Both the position numbers and the translations under genes were made by a program. From assembly GCA_964527215.1 (NCBI GenBank), contig CAZGNZ010000017.1, positions 24,759-88,758 on the forward strand: a DNA stretch of 64,000 nucleotides, written 5' to 3'. Source of the DNA: CAZGNZ01 sp964527215. Its GTDB lineage: Bacteria > Fidelibacterota > Marinisomatia > SCGC-AAA003-L08 > JACNLC01. The notes beneath the pieces were generated by a model that ran no database searches, had not been told where the DNA came from, and worked only from the letters and a program-made list of their open reading frames with translations. Positions 52,408-60,721 of this stretch are shown in pieces. The first letter of the stretch is position 1, and each line of letters begins with the position of its first letter.

Positions 52408-52694
52408 ATTTATCTCAGATGACTACTCGTGAGATTGTGTGGATAGTGATTGGATTTACCGGTCAGATCATGTTCACAATGCGGTTTCTTGTGCAGTGGA
52501 TTCAATCAGAAGCCAGGAAAAAATCAGTTATTCCAAAATCGTTCTGGATCTTGAGCATTGTCGGCAGCACTATTCTGCTTGCATATGCCATATACCGGAA
52601 AGATCCGGTATTCATCGTCGCACAGAGTTTTGGATTTGTTGTGTATTTCCGAAATCTTCAGCTTCTGGCACGAGCCAAACCACCCATTGGATGA
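52404..52694 (+). CDS. Lipid-A-biosynthesis N-terminal domain (LAB_N) small membrane protein
   Basis: The 96-aa protein has about three transmembrane helices and the LAB_N signature 'IVWIVIGFTGQIMFTMRFLVQWIQSE' (core 'GQIMFTMRFLVQWIQSE', near 18-34), followed by 'SFWILSIVGSTILLAYAI'. The same domain is fused to LpxB in some bacteria. Its role is unproven; between a lipid-sugar synthase and a lipid-sugar-using transferase, a part in sugar-lipid flipping is plausible. It overlaps both neighbours by 4 bp. Confidence 0.85.
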   Translation: MNLSQMTTREIVWIVIGFTGQIMFTMRFLVQWIQSEARKKSVIPKSFWILSIVGSTILLAYAIYRKDPVFIVAQSFGFVVYFRNLQLLARAKPPIG

Positions 52695-54346
52695 AAAAAC
52701 ATCTGATTTTTTCTATTGTCACCCTGATGGTTTTATCCTTCAAAATTGGGGAAATTGCCTATCTTGAAACCAGCGAAGCCCGATATGCCCAGATCAGCAG
52801 TGAAATGGCTGAATCTGGCAGTTATCTTATCCCCACCCTCAATCATGTCAAACACCTGCATAAACCGCCGCTCACATATTGGATTACGGCATTTGCATTT
52901 AACACATTTGGAAAAAACAACACCAGCGGTCGGGTTTTTCTGATTCTGGCAGCCTGGGGTACGGTGCTGATTACCGGCCGCATGGCCCGTTTGCTTTTTC
53001 CCCAGGACAAAGCAGCAGAAATGACCGCAATGATGATTCTGATGGGCTCCCTGCTGTTTCTGATCCAATCCAGGGTACTGACCACGGATATCTATCAGAC
53101 CTTTTTTATCACACTGACCCACTTTTTTCTGACTGCTTATTTTTTTTCGAAACCAAAAATATCGGTTCTGCTTGCTGCCGGCTGCTCGCTTGGAATGGGT
53201 GTTATGACCAAAGGCCATGTGCCGTTAATGTTCACTGTTCTGCCCTGGATGCTGTTCTTAACGGCTGGACACCGCTGGAGAGACCTGAACCCGATCCATT
53301 TTCTGATATCATTATTGGGGTTTTTTGTGACTACATTGCCCTGGTTTATCCTGATGATTGCAGAAATACCCGGATTACTGGATTATTTCCTTGTTTTCCA
53401 GGGCGTTCAGCGGCTGACCAGCAGCGTTCATCATCGGTCAGGTCCATTTTATTATTACATCGTCATTGCCGCAGCCGGTTTATGGATGTGGTTTCCGGCA
53501 TATTTTTCCGGATTAATACAAAGACTGAAAGAATGGCGAACGATCTCTGCAGATTTGCCAGATTTACTGCTGGGTTTCAGCATTCTCCTGCCTTTTCTTG
53601 TTTTGTCAGCTTCCGGAAGCAAACTGCCTTCATATATTCTGCCGCTGTTTCCGATTTCGGCTCTGCAGTTGACTTACTGGAAATCAAAAGACCGCATTTC
53701 CCTGAAGAGAATCAGTCGCTGGGGTGAAACTGGCATTCTGGCTTTGACCGTCATTATTCTGGCACTGTTGATATTTATCCGGTCAGATCAAATCCCTGAC
53801 TCTTTCCCACATACCCACCCTGTTCTGATCCTGTTCTCTGCCGGATGCCTGGGACTGCTTGCGATCCGATTTCTGAATCCCGGCATCCGGCCTGAGCGCC
53901 AAACATGGGTCAATTCGGCGGTGAACATTGGTCTCTTCCTGACAGCGGTCAGTCTGGTTCCTGCTGTTCAGGAAGACCTCAATTCCTTCCAGCCCATGTC
54001 GAATGTCATCAACCGCAGCAAGACCAAGGATGCCCGACTGGTAACTTTCAGAGAGCGCCTGCCGTCACTTACCTTTTACACTGGCCTTCCGGTTATCCAG
54101 ACAGAGCATGACCGTGAACTTCAGTTTGAGCCAGCGGAAGACAGTCTGAGACTGAGATATTTTTATCGGGACAGCGGAACGGAAATCGGGACATTGTTTA
54201 ATGAGGATACACTGACATATCTCGTATGCCGCCGTCGCCACTGGCGAAAATACCACACAGACTGGGGGGTGGATGGTGCGGGACTGGAGCCTTTATATCA
54301 AAACATGAATTACATTCTCTTGGCCAATTCCGGGCGGAGAAGATGA
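52691..54346 (+). CDS. ArnT-like glycosyltransferase (family 39, PMT type)
   Basis: The 551-aa integral membrane enzyme has about 11-12 helices. The first periplasmic loop shows 'LETSEARYAQISSEM' (the E-x-R-Y motif that binds the lipid-phosphate sugar and divalent metal), and 'KHLHKPPLTYW' (near 57) matches the family KPP motif. ATG at 52691 is chosen because it overlaps the previous stop (ATGA) and precedes the TM1; the frame is open further upstream but that part is the LAB_N gene in another frame. It probably moves a sugar from polyprenyl phosphate onto lipid A or another envelope acceptor. Confidence 0.88.
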   Translation: MKKHLIFSIVTLMVLSFKIGEIAYLETSEARYAQISSEMAESGSYLIPTLNHVKHLHKPPLTYWITAFAFNTFGKNNTSGRVFLILAAWGTVLITGRMARLLFPQDKAAEMTAMMILMGSLLFLIQSRVLTTDIYQTFFITLTHFFLTAYFFSKPKISVLLAAGCSLGMGVMTKGHVPLMFTVLPWMLFLTAGHRWRDLNPIHFLISLLGFFVTTLPWFILMIAEIPGLLDYFLVFQGVQRLTSSVHHRSGPFYYYIVIAAAGLWMWFPAYFSGLIQRLKEWRTISADLPDLLLGFSILLPFLVLSASGSKLPSYILPLFPISALQLTYWKSKDRISLKRISRWGETGILALTVIILALLIFIRSDQIPDSFPHTHPVLILFSAGCLGLLAIRFLNPGIRPERQTWVNSAVNIGLFLTAVSLVPAVQEDLNSFQPMSNVINRSKTKDARLVTFRERLPSLTFYTGLPVIQTEHDRELQFEPAEDSLRLRYFYRDSGTEIGTLFNEDTLTYLVCRRRHWRKYHTDWGVDGAGLEPLYQNMNYILLANSGRRR

Positions 54347-54393
54347 CAGCAGGGCATAGGTCAGGTTTTCAATGAACGGCACCTTGCGGATGT

Positions 54394-55623
54394 TCACGCA
54401 GATCTAATTTTCTTTCTGATCAGTTCCAGACCGGCAAAAATTCCCTTATCCATGATAACCTGCCAGGTTTTCTGACTCTTGTTGAGTTTGAAATACCTTT
54501 GCCCATAGCGTTTCAGTAAGTCCGGGATGATTTCAAATCCCAGACCTGGTGTTTGAAATGGTTTCAGCAGACCGTTTCGATCAGGTTTGACCGGTTTGAT
54601 GATACCCTCCCGGTATCTGGGTATCCAGGATGGTTCTTCCAGAGGAAATTCCAATGGCAGGCTGTTTTTCGAATCTGCAAGCGCCATATTCCAGTTGATG
54701 TAAAAGCCGATTCCATTGGACCATGTATGGGGAGAAAAGTCTCGGCCGTGTTTATGGCAGGCCTGTATTGTCTGGTAAATCTGCTGAATACCTCCGGCAA
54801 ACACGGCATCCGGCTGATAAATATGGAAACAGTCTTTCTGGAGCATGATTTTCAGTTCATCCCAACCGCTGCAGAGTTCTGCGCCGCTGATCCGAACTTT
54901 TGAAATTTTCTTCAAGGCAGCGTTACCGTCGTAATTCCGGGCATCCAGCGGTTCTTCCAGCCAGGAAATATCCAGATCACTGCATGCTGAAGCAAATTCA
55001 CGCGCCCTTTCCAGATCCCAGGGCGGAATGCGTTCCACAATTGACACTTTCCATCCCTGACCTGCATCCACGCCCAGTTGAAATTCCTGCGGCAGTGCTT
55101 TCCGGATTTCTCTGATCAGTTTTACATCTTCTTCCAGCCGCTTGCCCATGACATGTACTTTGCCGGTTCGAAATCCATGCTCCCATCCGTTTAGAAGACT
55201 GTCAATTCGGGATTGCGGGTCCCGAACCTCACCGGTTGAAAGATACACCGGAATGTGCCTGGGAGAGCCGCCCAGAACTTCATAGACCGGTTTCCCCTCC
55301 ATTTTGCCGATAATGTCCCAGCAGGCTGGTTCGATCCAGGTGTTGTGCCAGCCCAGGAATCCGGCTTGTTTCAACAACTCCTGGATTCGTCCTATTTTCG
55401 TGGGATCTGCACCAAGGAGATACTCACCGAGATAATTTCCCAGTCCGGCACGTTCGGTGCCCAGAGCGGTTCCTGCGGAATATCCGGTAATGCCTTCATC
55501 CGTGGACAGCCTGATCAATGTGAAACGATTATGAGTCTGTGGATATCCGGGTATCCAGGCCGGTCTGAACGGTTCGGGCAGCGGAATGGAAACGTGGAAT
55601 AATTCTATGGCTGAAATTTTCAT
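54394..55623 (-). CDS. Enolase-superfamily enzyme (mandelate racemase/muconate lactonizing type)
   Basis: The 409-aa protein has the capping domain (1-120) and TIM barrel of the MR/MLE group. Metal ligands look intact: Asp in 'GVDAGQGW' (near 200), Glu in 'SWLEEPLD' (near 235), Glu in 'ISGAELC' (near 261). The 'SPHTWSNG' His (near 313) is a likely base. The usual KxK motif is 'GKVHVMG' here, with His in place of the second Lys. The family covers racemases, cycloisomerases and sugar-acid dehydratases, so the substrate is unknown. It is convergent with the ArnT-like gene and is not obviously in an operon. Confidence 0.88.
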   Translation of the reverse strand: MKISAIELFHVSIPLPEPFRPAWIPGYPQTHNRFTLIRLSTDEGITGYSAGTALGTERAGLGNYLGEYLLGADPTKIGRIQELLKQAGFLGWHNTWIEPACWDIIGKMEGKPVYEVLGGSPRHIPVYLSTGEVRDPQSRIDSLLNGWEHGFRTGKVHVMGKRLEEDVKLIREIRKALPQEFQLGVDAGQGWKVSIVERIPPWDLERAREFASACSDLDISWLEEPLDARNYDGNAALKKISKVRISGAELCSGWDELKIMLQKDCFHIYQPDAVFAGGIQQIYQTIQACHKHGRDFSPHTWSNGIGFYINWNMALADSKNSLPLEFPLEEPSWIPRYREGIIKPVKPDRNGLLKPFQTPGLGFEIIPDLLKRYGQRYFKLNKSQKTWQVIMDKGIFAGLELIRKKIRSA

Positions 55624-55698
55624 GTCTGCTCAAGGGGGATGCGGCAGTATCGCTGCCGTAAAAGAAAATCAGAACGGGGAAAATTTATACGCTGCGGT

Positions 55699-56055
55699 TT
55701 AAGGCTGATCCGACAGCACCAGCCTCATGGGCATCAGGGTCATCCCGCATTCGCTGCATTTGCCCGGTTCAGTTTGCCGAATATGGCTGTGGGTTTGCAT
55801 GGGACATCCGTAGAATTCCATTTTGTCATAGGATGTAATTACTGCAGGGACCAGCTTCATACCGCACTCCGAACAAACCCCAGATCCTTCCTGATGGATA
55901 TGGGAATGAGATTCCATTGGACATGTATAATAAATCAGTTTTTCTCCAGCACCGATATTGGTGGAAATCTGGTCGGTTTCCACTGCAGAATCCGTTCCCT
56001 GCCTTCCGCAGGAAACAATCAGTATGGTCAGAATCAGAATGACTGAATTGCGCAT
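55699..56055 (-). CDS. Lipoprotein with two heavy-metal-binding (HMBD) domains
   Basis: The 118-aa protein has a lipoprotein signal ending 'LIVSC' (near Cys16) and two HMBD-like repeats: 'YYTCPMESHSHIHQ...CSECGMKLVP' and 'FYGCPMQTHSHIRQ...CSECGMTLMP'. Each has a CPM plus CxxCGM set, typical of domains found in copper-efflux membrane-fusion proteins. The spacing between the halves is near-identical, indicating tandem duplication. It probably binds Cu or Zn at the cell envelope. It lies 75 bp downstream of the enolase-family gene's start codon side and may be independent. Confidence 0.85.
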   Translation of the reverse strand: MRNSVILILTILIVSCGRQGTDSAVETDQISTNIGAGEKLIYYTCPMESHSHIHQEGSGVCSECGMKLVPAVITSYDKMEFYGCPMQTHSHIRQTEPGKCSECGMTLMPMRLVLSDQP

Positions 56056-56251
56056 GGGTCTCTCAATGGTTTAATTGCAAATTAATTGGGAATATCGGGA
56101 AATTTCCTGAACGCTCAGCTCCGATGAAATCGGTCAGTAATGGATGGAATCGCAGCACCTTGATTGAAAAGGTCACCGTGAAGCTGCGGTTTAATGCCGT
56201 TCATCAAATCCATTCTGCGTTATTAAATATAATATCCAGCGCTTTTTCCCT
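56056..56251. other. Intergenic segment before MITE copy C
   Basis: Part of a 547-bp gene-free stretch that also contains the mobile element. It probably holds the promoter of the HMBD lipoprotein. Nothing else was recognised. Confidence 0.45.
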
Positions 56252-56565
56252 CTTGCCCGGATATTTCATGAGACTTCGTAATGAGATGATGAAAATGTAT
56301 TGATGCGGAAAAAGCTAAAATTCAACACGATTTTGTGCTGACTATCAAAGAAGCTTTTTCCGTTAAAGAACCCATGGGTTCTCATTCTACAAGGCATATG
56401 AAGAAAAATGAGTGAAATCGTACTGGACAGTACGTTGAGAACATTTTTCGATTAGAATTGAAAATCCGTCTCCTGACGGACGCTGTAGAATTGAGCAGAT
56501 CCATCATCGTCCGGAAAATGCGAAGCATTTTACGCATAGATATTCTCATGAAATATTCGGGCTTG
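56252..56565 (-). mobile_element. MITE-like element, copy C (306 bp, inverted) with CTTG target duplication
   Basis: The body is 56256-56561. On the plus strand it starts CCCGGATATTTCATGAGA and ends TCTCATGAAATATTCGGG (17 of 18 inverted match), flanked by CTTG at 56252-56255 and 56562-56565. It is the reverse orientation of copies A and B, almost the same length as B, and contains the same 62-nt core (56390-56451) and GAACCCATGGGTTC palindrome. It lies between the HMBD lipoprotein and rarD. The short open frame inside (56382-56576) is an accidental reading of the repeat. Confidence 0.88.
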
Positions 56566-56602
56566 TCACGCCTCAAAGGTTACGATGGATGAACCTGTTG
56601 CA

Positions 56603-57529
56603 TCAATCAGCAATCTTACTGACTGCCGCTGTTTGCTGCTTCCTGAAAATGATTACGGAATTGACAGAATAGATTATCAATGCCAGCCAGATCAGGGAAA
56701 ATGATATCTGATGAGTTTTCGTAAACGGTTCCTTGTAAATCACGGTCCCAACCAGAAGCTGCAGGGTTGGAGCGATATACTGAAGGATCCCTGAAGTTGT
56801 ATACCGGATGGATCGAACTCCATGAGTGAACAGAATTAACGGCAGCGCTGTCACAACGCCGGTAGCTGCACACAGCAGATCAGTGGACAGGCTGACATTC
56901 AGGAATGCGCCGTTTCCTGAGACAAACAGGTAAGTCAGAAATCCCAACGCCGGCGGAGTCAGTATAGCGGTCTCAACCGCCAGACCTGCGACGGATTCCA
57001 CACCGGCAATTTTACGCAGCAGACCATAGGTTCCAAAACTGAAGGCCAGAGTCAGGGCAATCCAGGGAATCTGCCCGTATTGAAATGTCAGATGAAGCAC
57101 CCCCGCAAACGCCAATAGAACGGCAACGGACTGCCAGCGGTTCATTTTTTCCCGCAGAATCAATATCGCCAGGATGACATTTATCAGAGGATTGATGAAA
57201 TAACCCAGGCTGGTTTCAACAATTCTGCTGGTTGCAACGCCGTAAATATATACCAGCCAGTTAATGGCAATACAGATGGAGGAGGCCATCAGAAGATATC
57301 TGGATTTTTTCGCCCGTAATACAGACTTTGCATCCGCCCAGCGCTGATTCAGGGTCAGCAGGACCACCAGAAACAGAAACGACCAAATGGTTCGGTGCGC
57401 GAGGACTTCCAGCGGCGGCACGTGATCCAGTACTTTCCAGTAGATCGGGAAAAATCCCCAAAGCAGGAAAGAAGCGGCAACAGATGCCATGCCCATTATT
57501 GATCTGTTATGCATACTCTTCACTGTCAT
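56603..57529 (-). CDS. rarD: EamA-family transporter, RarD-like
   Basis: The 308-aa inner-membrane protein has ten hydrophobic helices in two EamA repeats. The N-terminal 'FLLWGFFPIYWKVLDHVPPLEVLAHRTIWS' (core 'GFFPIYWKVLDHVPPLEV') is the RarD signature. Members export or import drugs or metabolites such as amino acids; the substrate here is unknown. Starts at 57529 and 57514 (ATGCAT) are both possible. It is a single gene, 132 bp after rnc on the same strand and next to MITE copy C. Confidence 0.88.
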   Translation of the reverse strand: MTVKSMHNRSIMGMASVAASFLLWGFFPIYWKVLDHVPPLEVLAHRTIWSFLFLVVLLTLNQRWADAKSVLRAKKSRYLLMASSICIAINWLVYIYGVATSRIVETSLGYFINPLINVILAILILREKMNRWQSVAVLLAFAGVLHLTFQYGQIPWIALTLAFSFGTYGLLRKIAGVESVAGLAVETAILTPPALGFLTYLFVSGNGAFLNVSLSTDLLCAATGVVTALPLILFTHGVRSIRYTTSGILQYIAPTLQLLVGTVIYKEPFTKTHQISFSLIWLALIIYSVNSVIIFRKQQTAAVSKIAD

Positions 57530-57661
57530 GCAGCATCACATCCATTCGGTTTCCGGCATCCGCATTATCAATTCTGGACTGGAACAGCAGGTTCTGTCAA
57601 TCAGTGAGTTGAAGAAAATCAATTATGTGATTCGCGTGTAAAAGACAGGTGCGTCAGATAT

Positions 57662-58390
57662 TTACGCTACGTTGTCTGAGACCAGCTTTTTCAGAGCAAT
57701 GCGGGCGGCTTCCTGCTCAGCTGATTTTTTGCTTTTCCCGAACCCTTTGTAGTTTCTGCCGTCCCCCAGCGAAACCTCAATTTCAAAGGTTTTTTTGTGT
57801 TCTGGTCCACGGGCATTTATGGTTCGGAATACCGGTCCGCGTAAATCCTGTTTGTGGCAGTATTCTATGAGCTGACCTTTGAAATTGGCATTAAATGAGG
57901 CCAATTGTTCGTTTTCAATTACCGTCTGCTGCAAAATGATACGGGTAGGACGAATTCCGCCATCCAGAAACACAGCACCAATCACCGATTCAAAAACATC
58001 ACCAAGAATATTTTTCGCAACCTTGTCATCATCCAGCCGAACACTGCTGTCTGCCAGGACATATTCATGTATCCCCAGAGAGATAGACATACTTGCCAGG
58101 AACTGCTTATTCACCAAAGCGGAACGGTGCTGGGTCAGAAATCCTTCATCCATATCATGATATTTTTGATACAGCCAGTGGGAGACAAAATGATCGATGA
58201 CGGCATCCCCCAGAAACTCCAGACGTTCATAATTATCAGTCGCTTCCGGTTCCAGTGAGCGATGGGTCAGAGCAATTCGAAGCAGCGAAATGTTTTTAAA
58301 GGTATATCCCAGACATTTTTCCGCCTTCAGCAGCGATACATCCGGTTTGTGAACCAGATTTCGAATCAGGCGGTAAATCAGGCTATCCAT
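57662..58390 (-). CDS. rnc: Ribonuclease III
   Basis: The 242-aa double-strand-specific endoribonuclease processes rRNA and mRNA. The catalytic signature 'NYERLEFLGDAVIDH' (near 54-68) has the metal-binding Glu and Asp, with a second acidic pair in 'GDVFESVIGAVFLDGG' (core 'DVFESVIGAVF', near 125). The C-terminal double-stranded-RNA-binding domain is at about 165-238 ('GFGKSKKSAEQEAARIAL', core 'KSKKSAEQEAA'). It overlaps fabF by 13 bp, so it ends the fatty-acid operon, as in many bacteria. Confidence 0.95.
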   Translation of the reverse strand: MDSLIYRLIRNLVHKPDVSLLKAEKCLGYTFKNISLLRIALTHRSLEPEATDNYERLEFLGDAVIDHFVSHWLYQKYHDMDEGFLTQHRSALVNKQFLASMSISLGIHEYVLADSSVRLDDDKVAKNILGDVFESVIGAVFLDGGIRPTRIILQQTVIENEQLASFNANFKGQLIEYCHKQDLRGPVFRTINARGPEHKKTFEIEVSLGDGRNYKGFGKSKKSAEQEAARIALKKLVSDNVA

Positions 58391-59616
58391 TTTTTAATAA
58401 TTAATACTGCGTTATGACCGCCAAATCCGAATGTGTTGGACATGGCATAATGCACATCATGTGCCTGTGCCGTGTTGGGAACGAAATCGAGATCACACTG
58501 CGGATCAGGCGTTTTATAATGAATGGTGGGAGGAATCAGGCTGTTGCGTATTGTCAGAATGGAAGCTGCCGCCTCCACCGCTCCGGCACTGCCTAGAAGG
58601 TGTCCAGTCATTGACTTGGTTGAACTGATCTTCAGATGACTGACGTGTTCTCCAAACAGTTTTTTGACTGCTATGGCTTCGTTCTTATCGTTGTGCGGAG
58701 TGGACGTTCCGTGGGCATTGATGTAATCAACCTGATCCAGCCGTATGCCGGCATCCTTTACTGCTTTTGCCATCGCTCTGCCGGCCCCTTCGTGATCTGG
58801 TGCAGGGGCGGTCAGATGATAGGCATCACCAGTGGCACCGTACCCTACAATTTCCGCAAGGATATCTGCATCGCGAGCCTGGGCATGCTCCAGTGCTTCA
58901 AGCATTAGAAATCCGGCGCCTTCACCCAGCACAAACCCGTCCCGGTTCAGATCGAACGGTCGGCTGGCGGTTTCAGGATCGCTGTTTTTGGTAATTGCCT
59001 TCATATTGGCAAATCCGGCAATGGCTATGGGTGCAATGCTTGCCTCAGATCCGCCGGCTATGGCGGCATCGGCATCACCATACTGAATCATTCGGGTGGC
59101 ATCCCCAATGGTATGGGTGGTTGTGGCACAGGCTGAGACCAATCCGTAATTGGGTCCCTTAAAGCCGAAGCGAATAGAGATATGACCGGCAATGATATCT
59201 GAAATCATCGCAGGAATAAAATAAGGACTCACCCGCCGCGGGCTTTTCAGCATTCGTTCAACCTGCTGAGAGAAAACAGTGATACCGCCAATCCCGCTTC
59301 CGGTGATTACCCCGATATTATTCGGATCAAAGTCTGAATCCAGTATTCCGGAACTATCCACTGCCTCTCTGGCGGCGATTAGACCCAACGCCGAAAATCG
59401 ATCCAGCATATTGAGTTCTTTGCGCTCAAAATGCTGGTCAAGATCCAGATTTTTTACTTCGCCGGCCAGAGTCGCCTTGTGATCGGATGTGTCAAAATGG
59501 GTAATGGGGGCAATCCCATTGCGTCCTGCTGACAGACCTTCCCAAAATTCGGGGACCGAATTCCCAATGGGAGACACGATCCCCATACCTGTGACAACGA
59601 CTCTGCGTTTTAACAT
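58378..59616 (-). CDS. fabF: 3-oxoacyl-ACP synthase II
   Basis: The 412-aa condensing enzyme extends acyl-ACP with malonyl-ACP. The Cys-His-His triad is visible: Cys in 'VSACATTTHTIG' (near 163), His in 'NAHGTSTPHND' (near 302) and His in 'SMTGHLLGSAGAVE' (near 338). It begins 3 bp after acpP and overlaps rnc by 13 bp, an arrangement that keeps stoichiometry with the carrier protein. Confidence 0.96.
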   Translation of the reverse strand: MLKRRVVVTGMGIVSPIGNSVPEFWEGLSAGRNGIAPITHFDTSDHKATLAGEVKNLDLDQHFERKELNMLDRFSALGLIAAREAVDSSGILDSDFDPNNIGVITGSGIGGITVFSQQVERMLKSPRRVSPYFIPAMISDIIAGHISIRFGFKGPNYGLVSACATTTHTIGDATRMIQYGDADAAIAGGSEASIAPIAIAGFANMKAITKNSDPETASRPFDLNRDGFVLGEGAGFLMLEALEHAQARDADILAEIVGYGATGDAYHLTAPAPDHEGAGRAMAKAVKDAGIRLDQVDYINAHGTSTPHNDKNEAIAVKKLFGEHVSHLKISSTKSMTGHLLGSAGAVEAAASILTIRNSLIPPTIHYKTPDPQCDLDFVPNTAQAHDVHYAMSNTFGFGGHNAVLIIKKWIA

Positions 59617-59619
59617 AAA

Positions 59620-59859
59620 CTATTCGGCCAATTTTCCGTCGATGTATTCTACAGCCTGCTTGACGGTCGTTAAGCCTTCGGCATCTTCATCGGGAATTTC
59701 AATATTGAATTCTTCTTCAAACTGCATGATTAATTCAACGGTATCCAATGAATCAGCACCGAGATCATCAATAAATTTGGCATCCATGGTAATCTTGCTT
59801 TCCTCGACACCCAACTTATCAATGATAATCTCTTTGACTTTTTCAAAATGCTGTGACAT
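59620..59859 (-). CDS. acpP: Acyl carrier protein
   Basis: The 79-aa acidic carrier has the phosphopantetheine Ser in 'DLGADSLDTVELIM' (near Ser38). ATG at 59859 is chosen over an upstream in-frame ATG because AAGGAAAC lies just before it and the protein then has the normal length. Its separate strong ribosome site fits the need for high expression. Next genes are fabG upstream (115 bp) and fabF downstream (3 bp). Confidence 0.97.
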   Translation of the reverse strand: MSQHFEKVKEIIIDKLGVEESKITMDAKFIDDLGADSLDTVELIMQFEEEFNIEIPDEDAEGLTTVKQAVEYIDGKLAE

Positions 59860-59974
59860 GTTGTTTCCTTTCCTAATTAAGATGACGCTGTAATAAGGAC
59901 CAAAATTCGAGTTTTGCCAGTGCAGCATGACAGTATTGCAAAACTTCGGAATACCCCAATTACGAAGCCGTCAA

Positions 59975-60721
59975 TTAATTCATTACCATTCCGCCGTCCA
60001 CATTTATGGTTTGACCGGTGATATATTCTGCCTGATCTGAAGAGAGAAATAATACGGTGTTTGCAATATCTGCAGGCGTTCCCAACCGGCCCAGCGGTAT
60101 ATTGTTTTTCAATTGAACTTTTACTTCTTCTGATAAACTATCCGTCATATCCGTTGACACATATCCCGGTGCGACGGCATTTACAGTGATGTTGCGGCTG
60201 CCCAGTTCTCTGGCAGCGGATTTGGTTAAACCAATGATGCCTGCCTTGGATGCAGCGTAATTGGTCTGGCCGGAATTACCGATCTGTCCCACAACGGAGG
60301 TGATGTTGACAATCCGGCCCCATCTGGCCTTCATCATGGTACGGGTCACGGCTTTGATGCCGTTGAAGGTCCCTCTTAAGTTGATATCGATTACCGAATC
60401 CCAGTCCTGCTCTTTCATCCGCATGATAAGATTGTCCCGGGTGATACCGGCATTGTTCACCAGAATATCAACCCCCCCAAATGCAGCGGTAGTTTGCCCG
60501 ACTATATCATTAAATACCTTAAGATCACTGATATCCCCGGCAAAACATTGTACGGATTCGGGATTGTGCATATTCCTGCGTACGGTTTCCAGGTCAGCCA
60601 GAGACCGGCTGACAAGCATCACATTCGCACCTGCATCCGCCAGCGCCTCGGCAATTCCCTTCCCAATTCCACGGGACGCGCCTGTGACAATGGCGGTCTT
60701 GTTGGATAAATCAATTTTCAT
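59975..60721 (-). CDS. fabG: 3-oxoacyl-ACP reductase
   Basis: The 248-aa short-chain dehydrogenase reduces beta-ketoacyl-ACP with NADPH. The cofactor motif 'TGASRGIGKGIA' (near 14-25), 'NNAGITRDNLIMRM' (near 87-100), catalytic Ser in 'ITSVVGQIGN' (near 141) and 'YAASKAGIIG' with Tyr155/Lys159 region are all present. It overlaps fabD by 11 bp. Confidence 0.96.
   Translation of the reverse strand: MKIDLSNKTAIVTGASRGIGKGIAEALADAGANVMLVSRSLADLETVRRNMHNPESVQCFAGDISDLKVFNDIVGQTTAAFGGVDILVNNAGITRDNLIMRMKEQDWDSVIDINLRGTFNGIKAVTRTMMKARWGRIVNITSVVGQIGNSGQTNYAASKAGIIGLTKSAARELGSRNITVNAVAPGYVSTDMTDSLSEEVKVQLKNNIPLGRLGTPADIANTVLFLSSDQAEYITGQTINVDGGMVMN

Noticed and set aside
52439..52690. Upstream extension of the ArnT-like frame
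   Set aside because: It covers the LAB_N gene in another frame, is not transferase-like, and the ATG at 52691 gives the usual start before TM1.
24172..56565. Interpreting the three repeats as REP/BIME sequences or a CRISPR-like array
   Set aside because: They are 176-307 bp, widely spaced, have terminal inverted repeats and individual 4-bp target duplications, which fits transposition instead.
56382..56576. 64-codon open frame inside mobile element copy C
   Set aside because: It follows the palindromic repeat sequence, is broken or different in copies A and B, and has no ribosome site.
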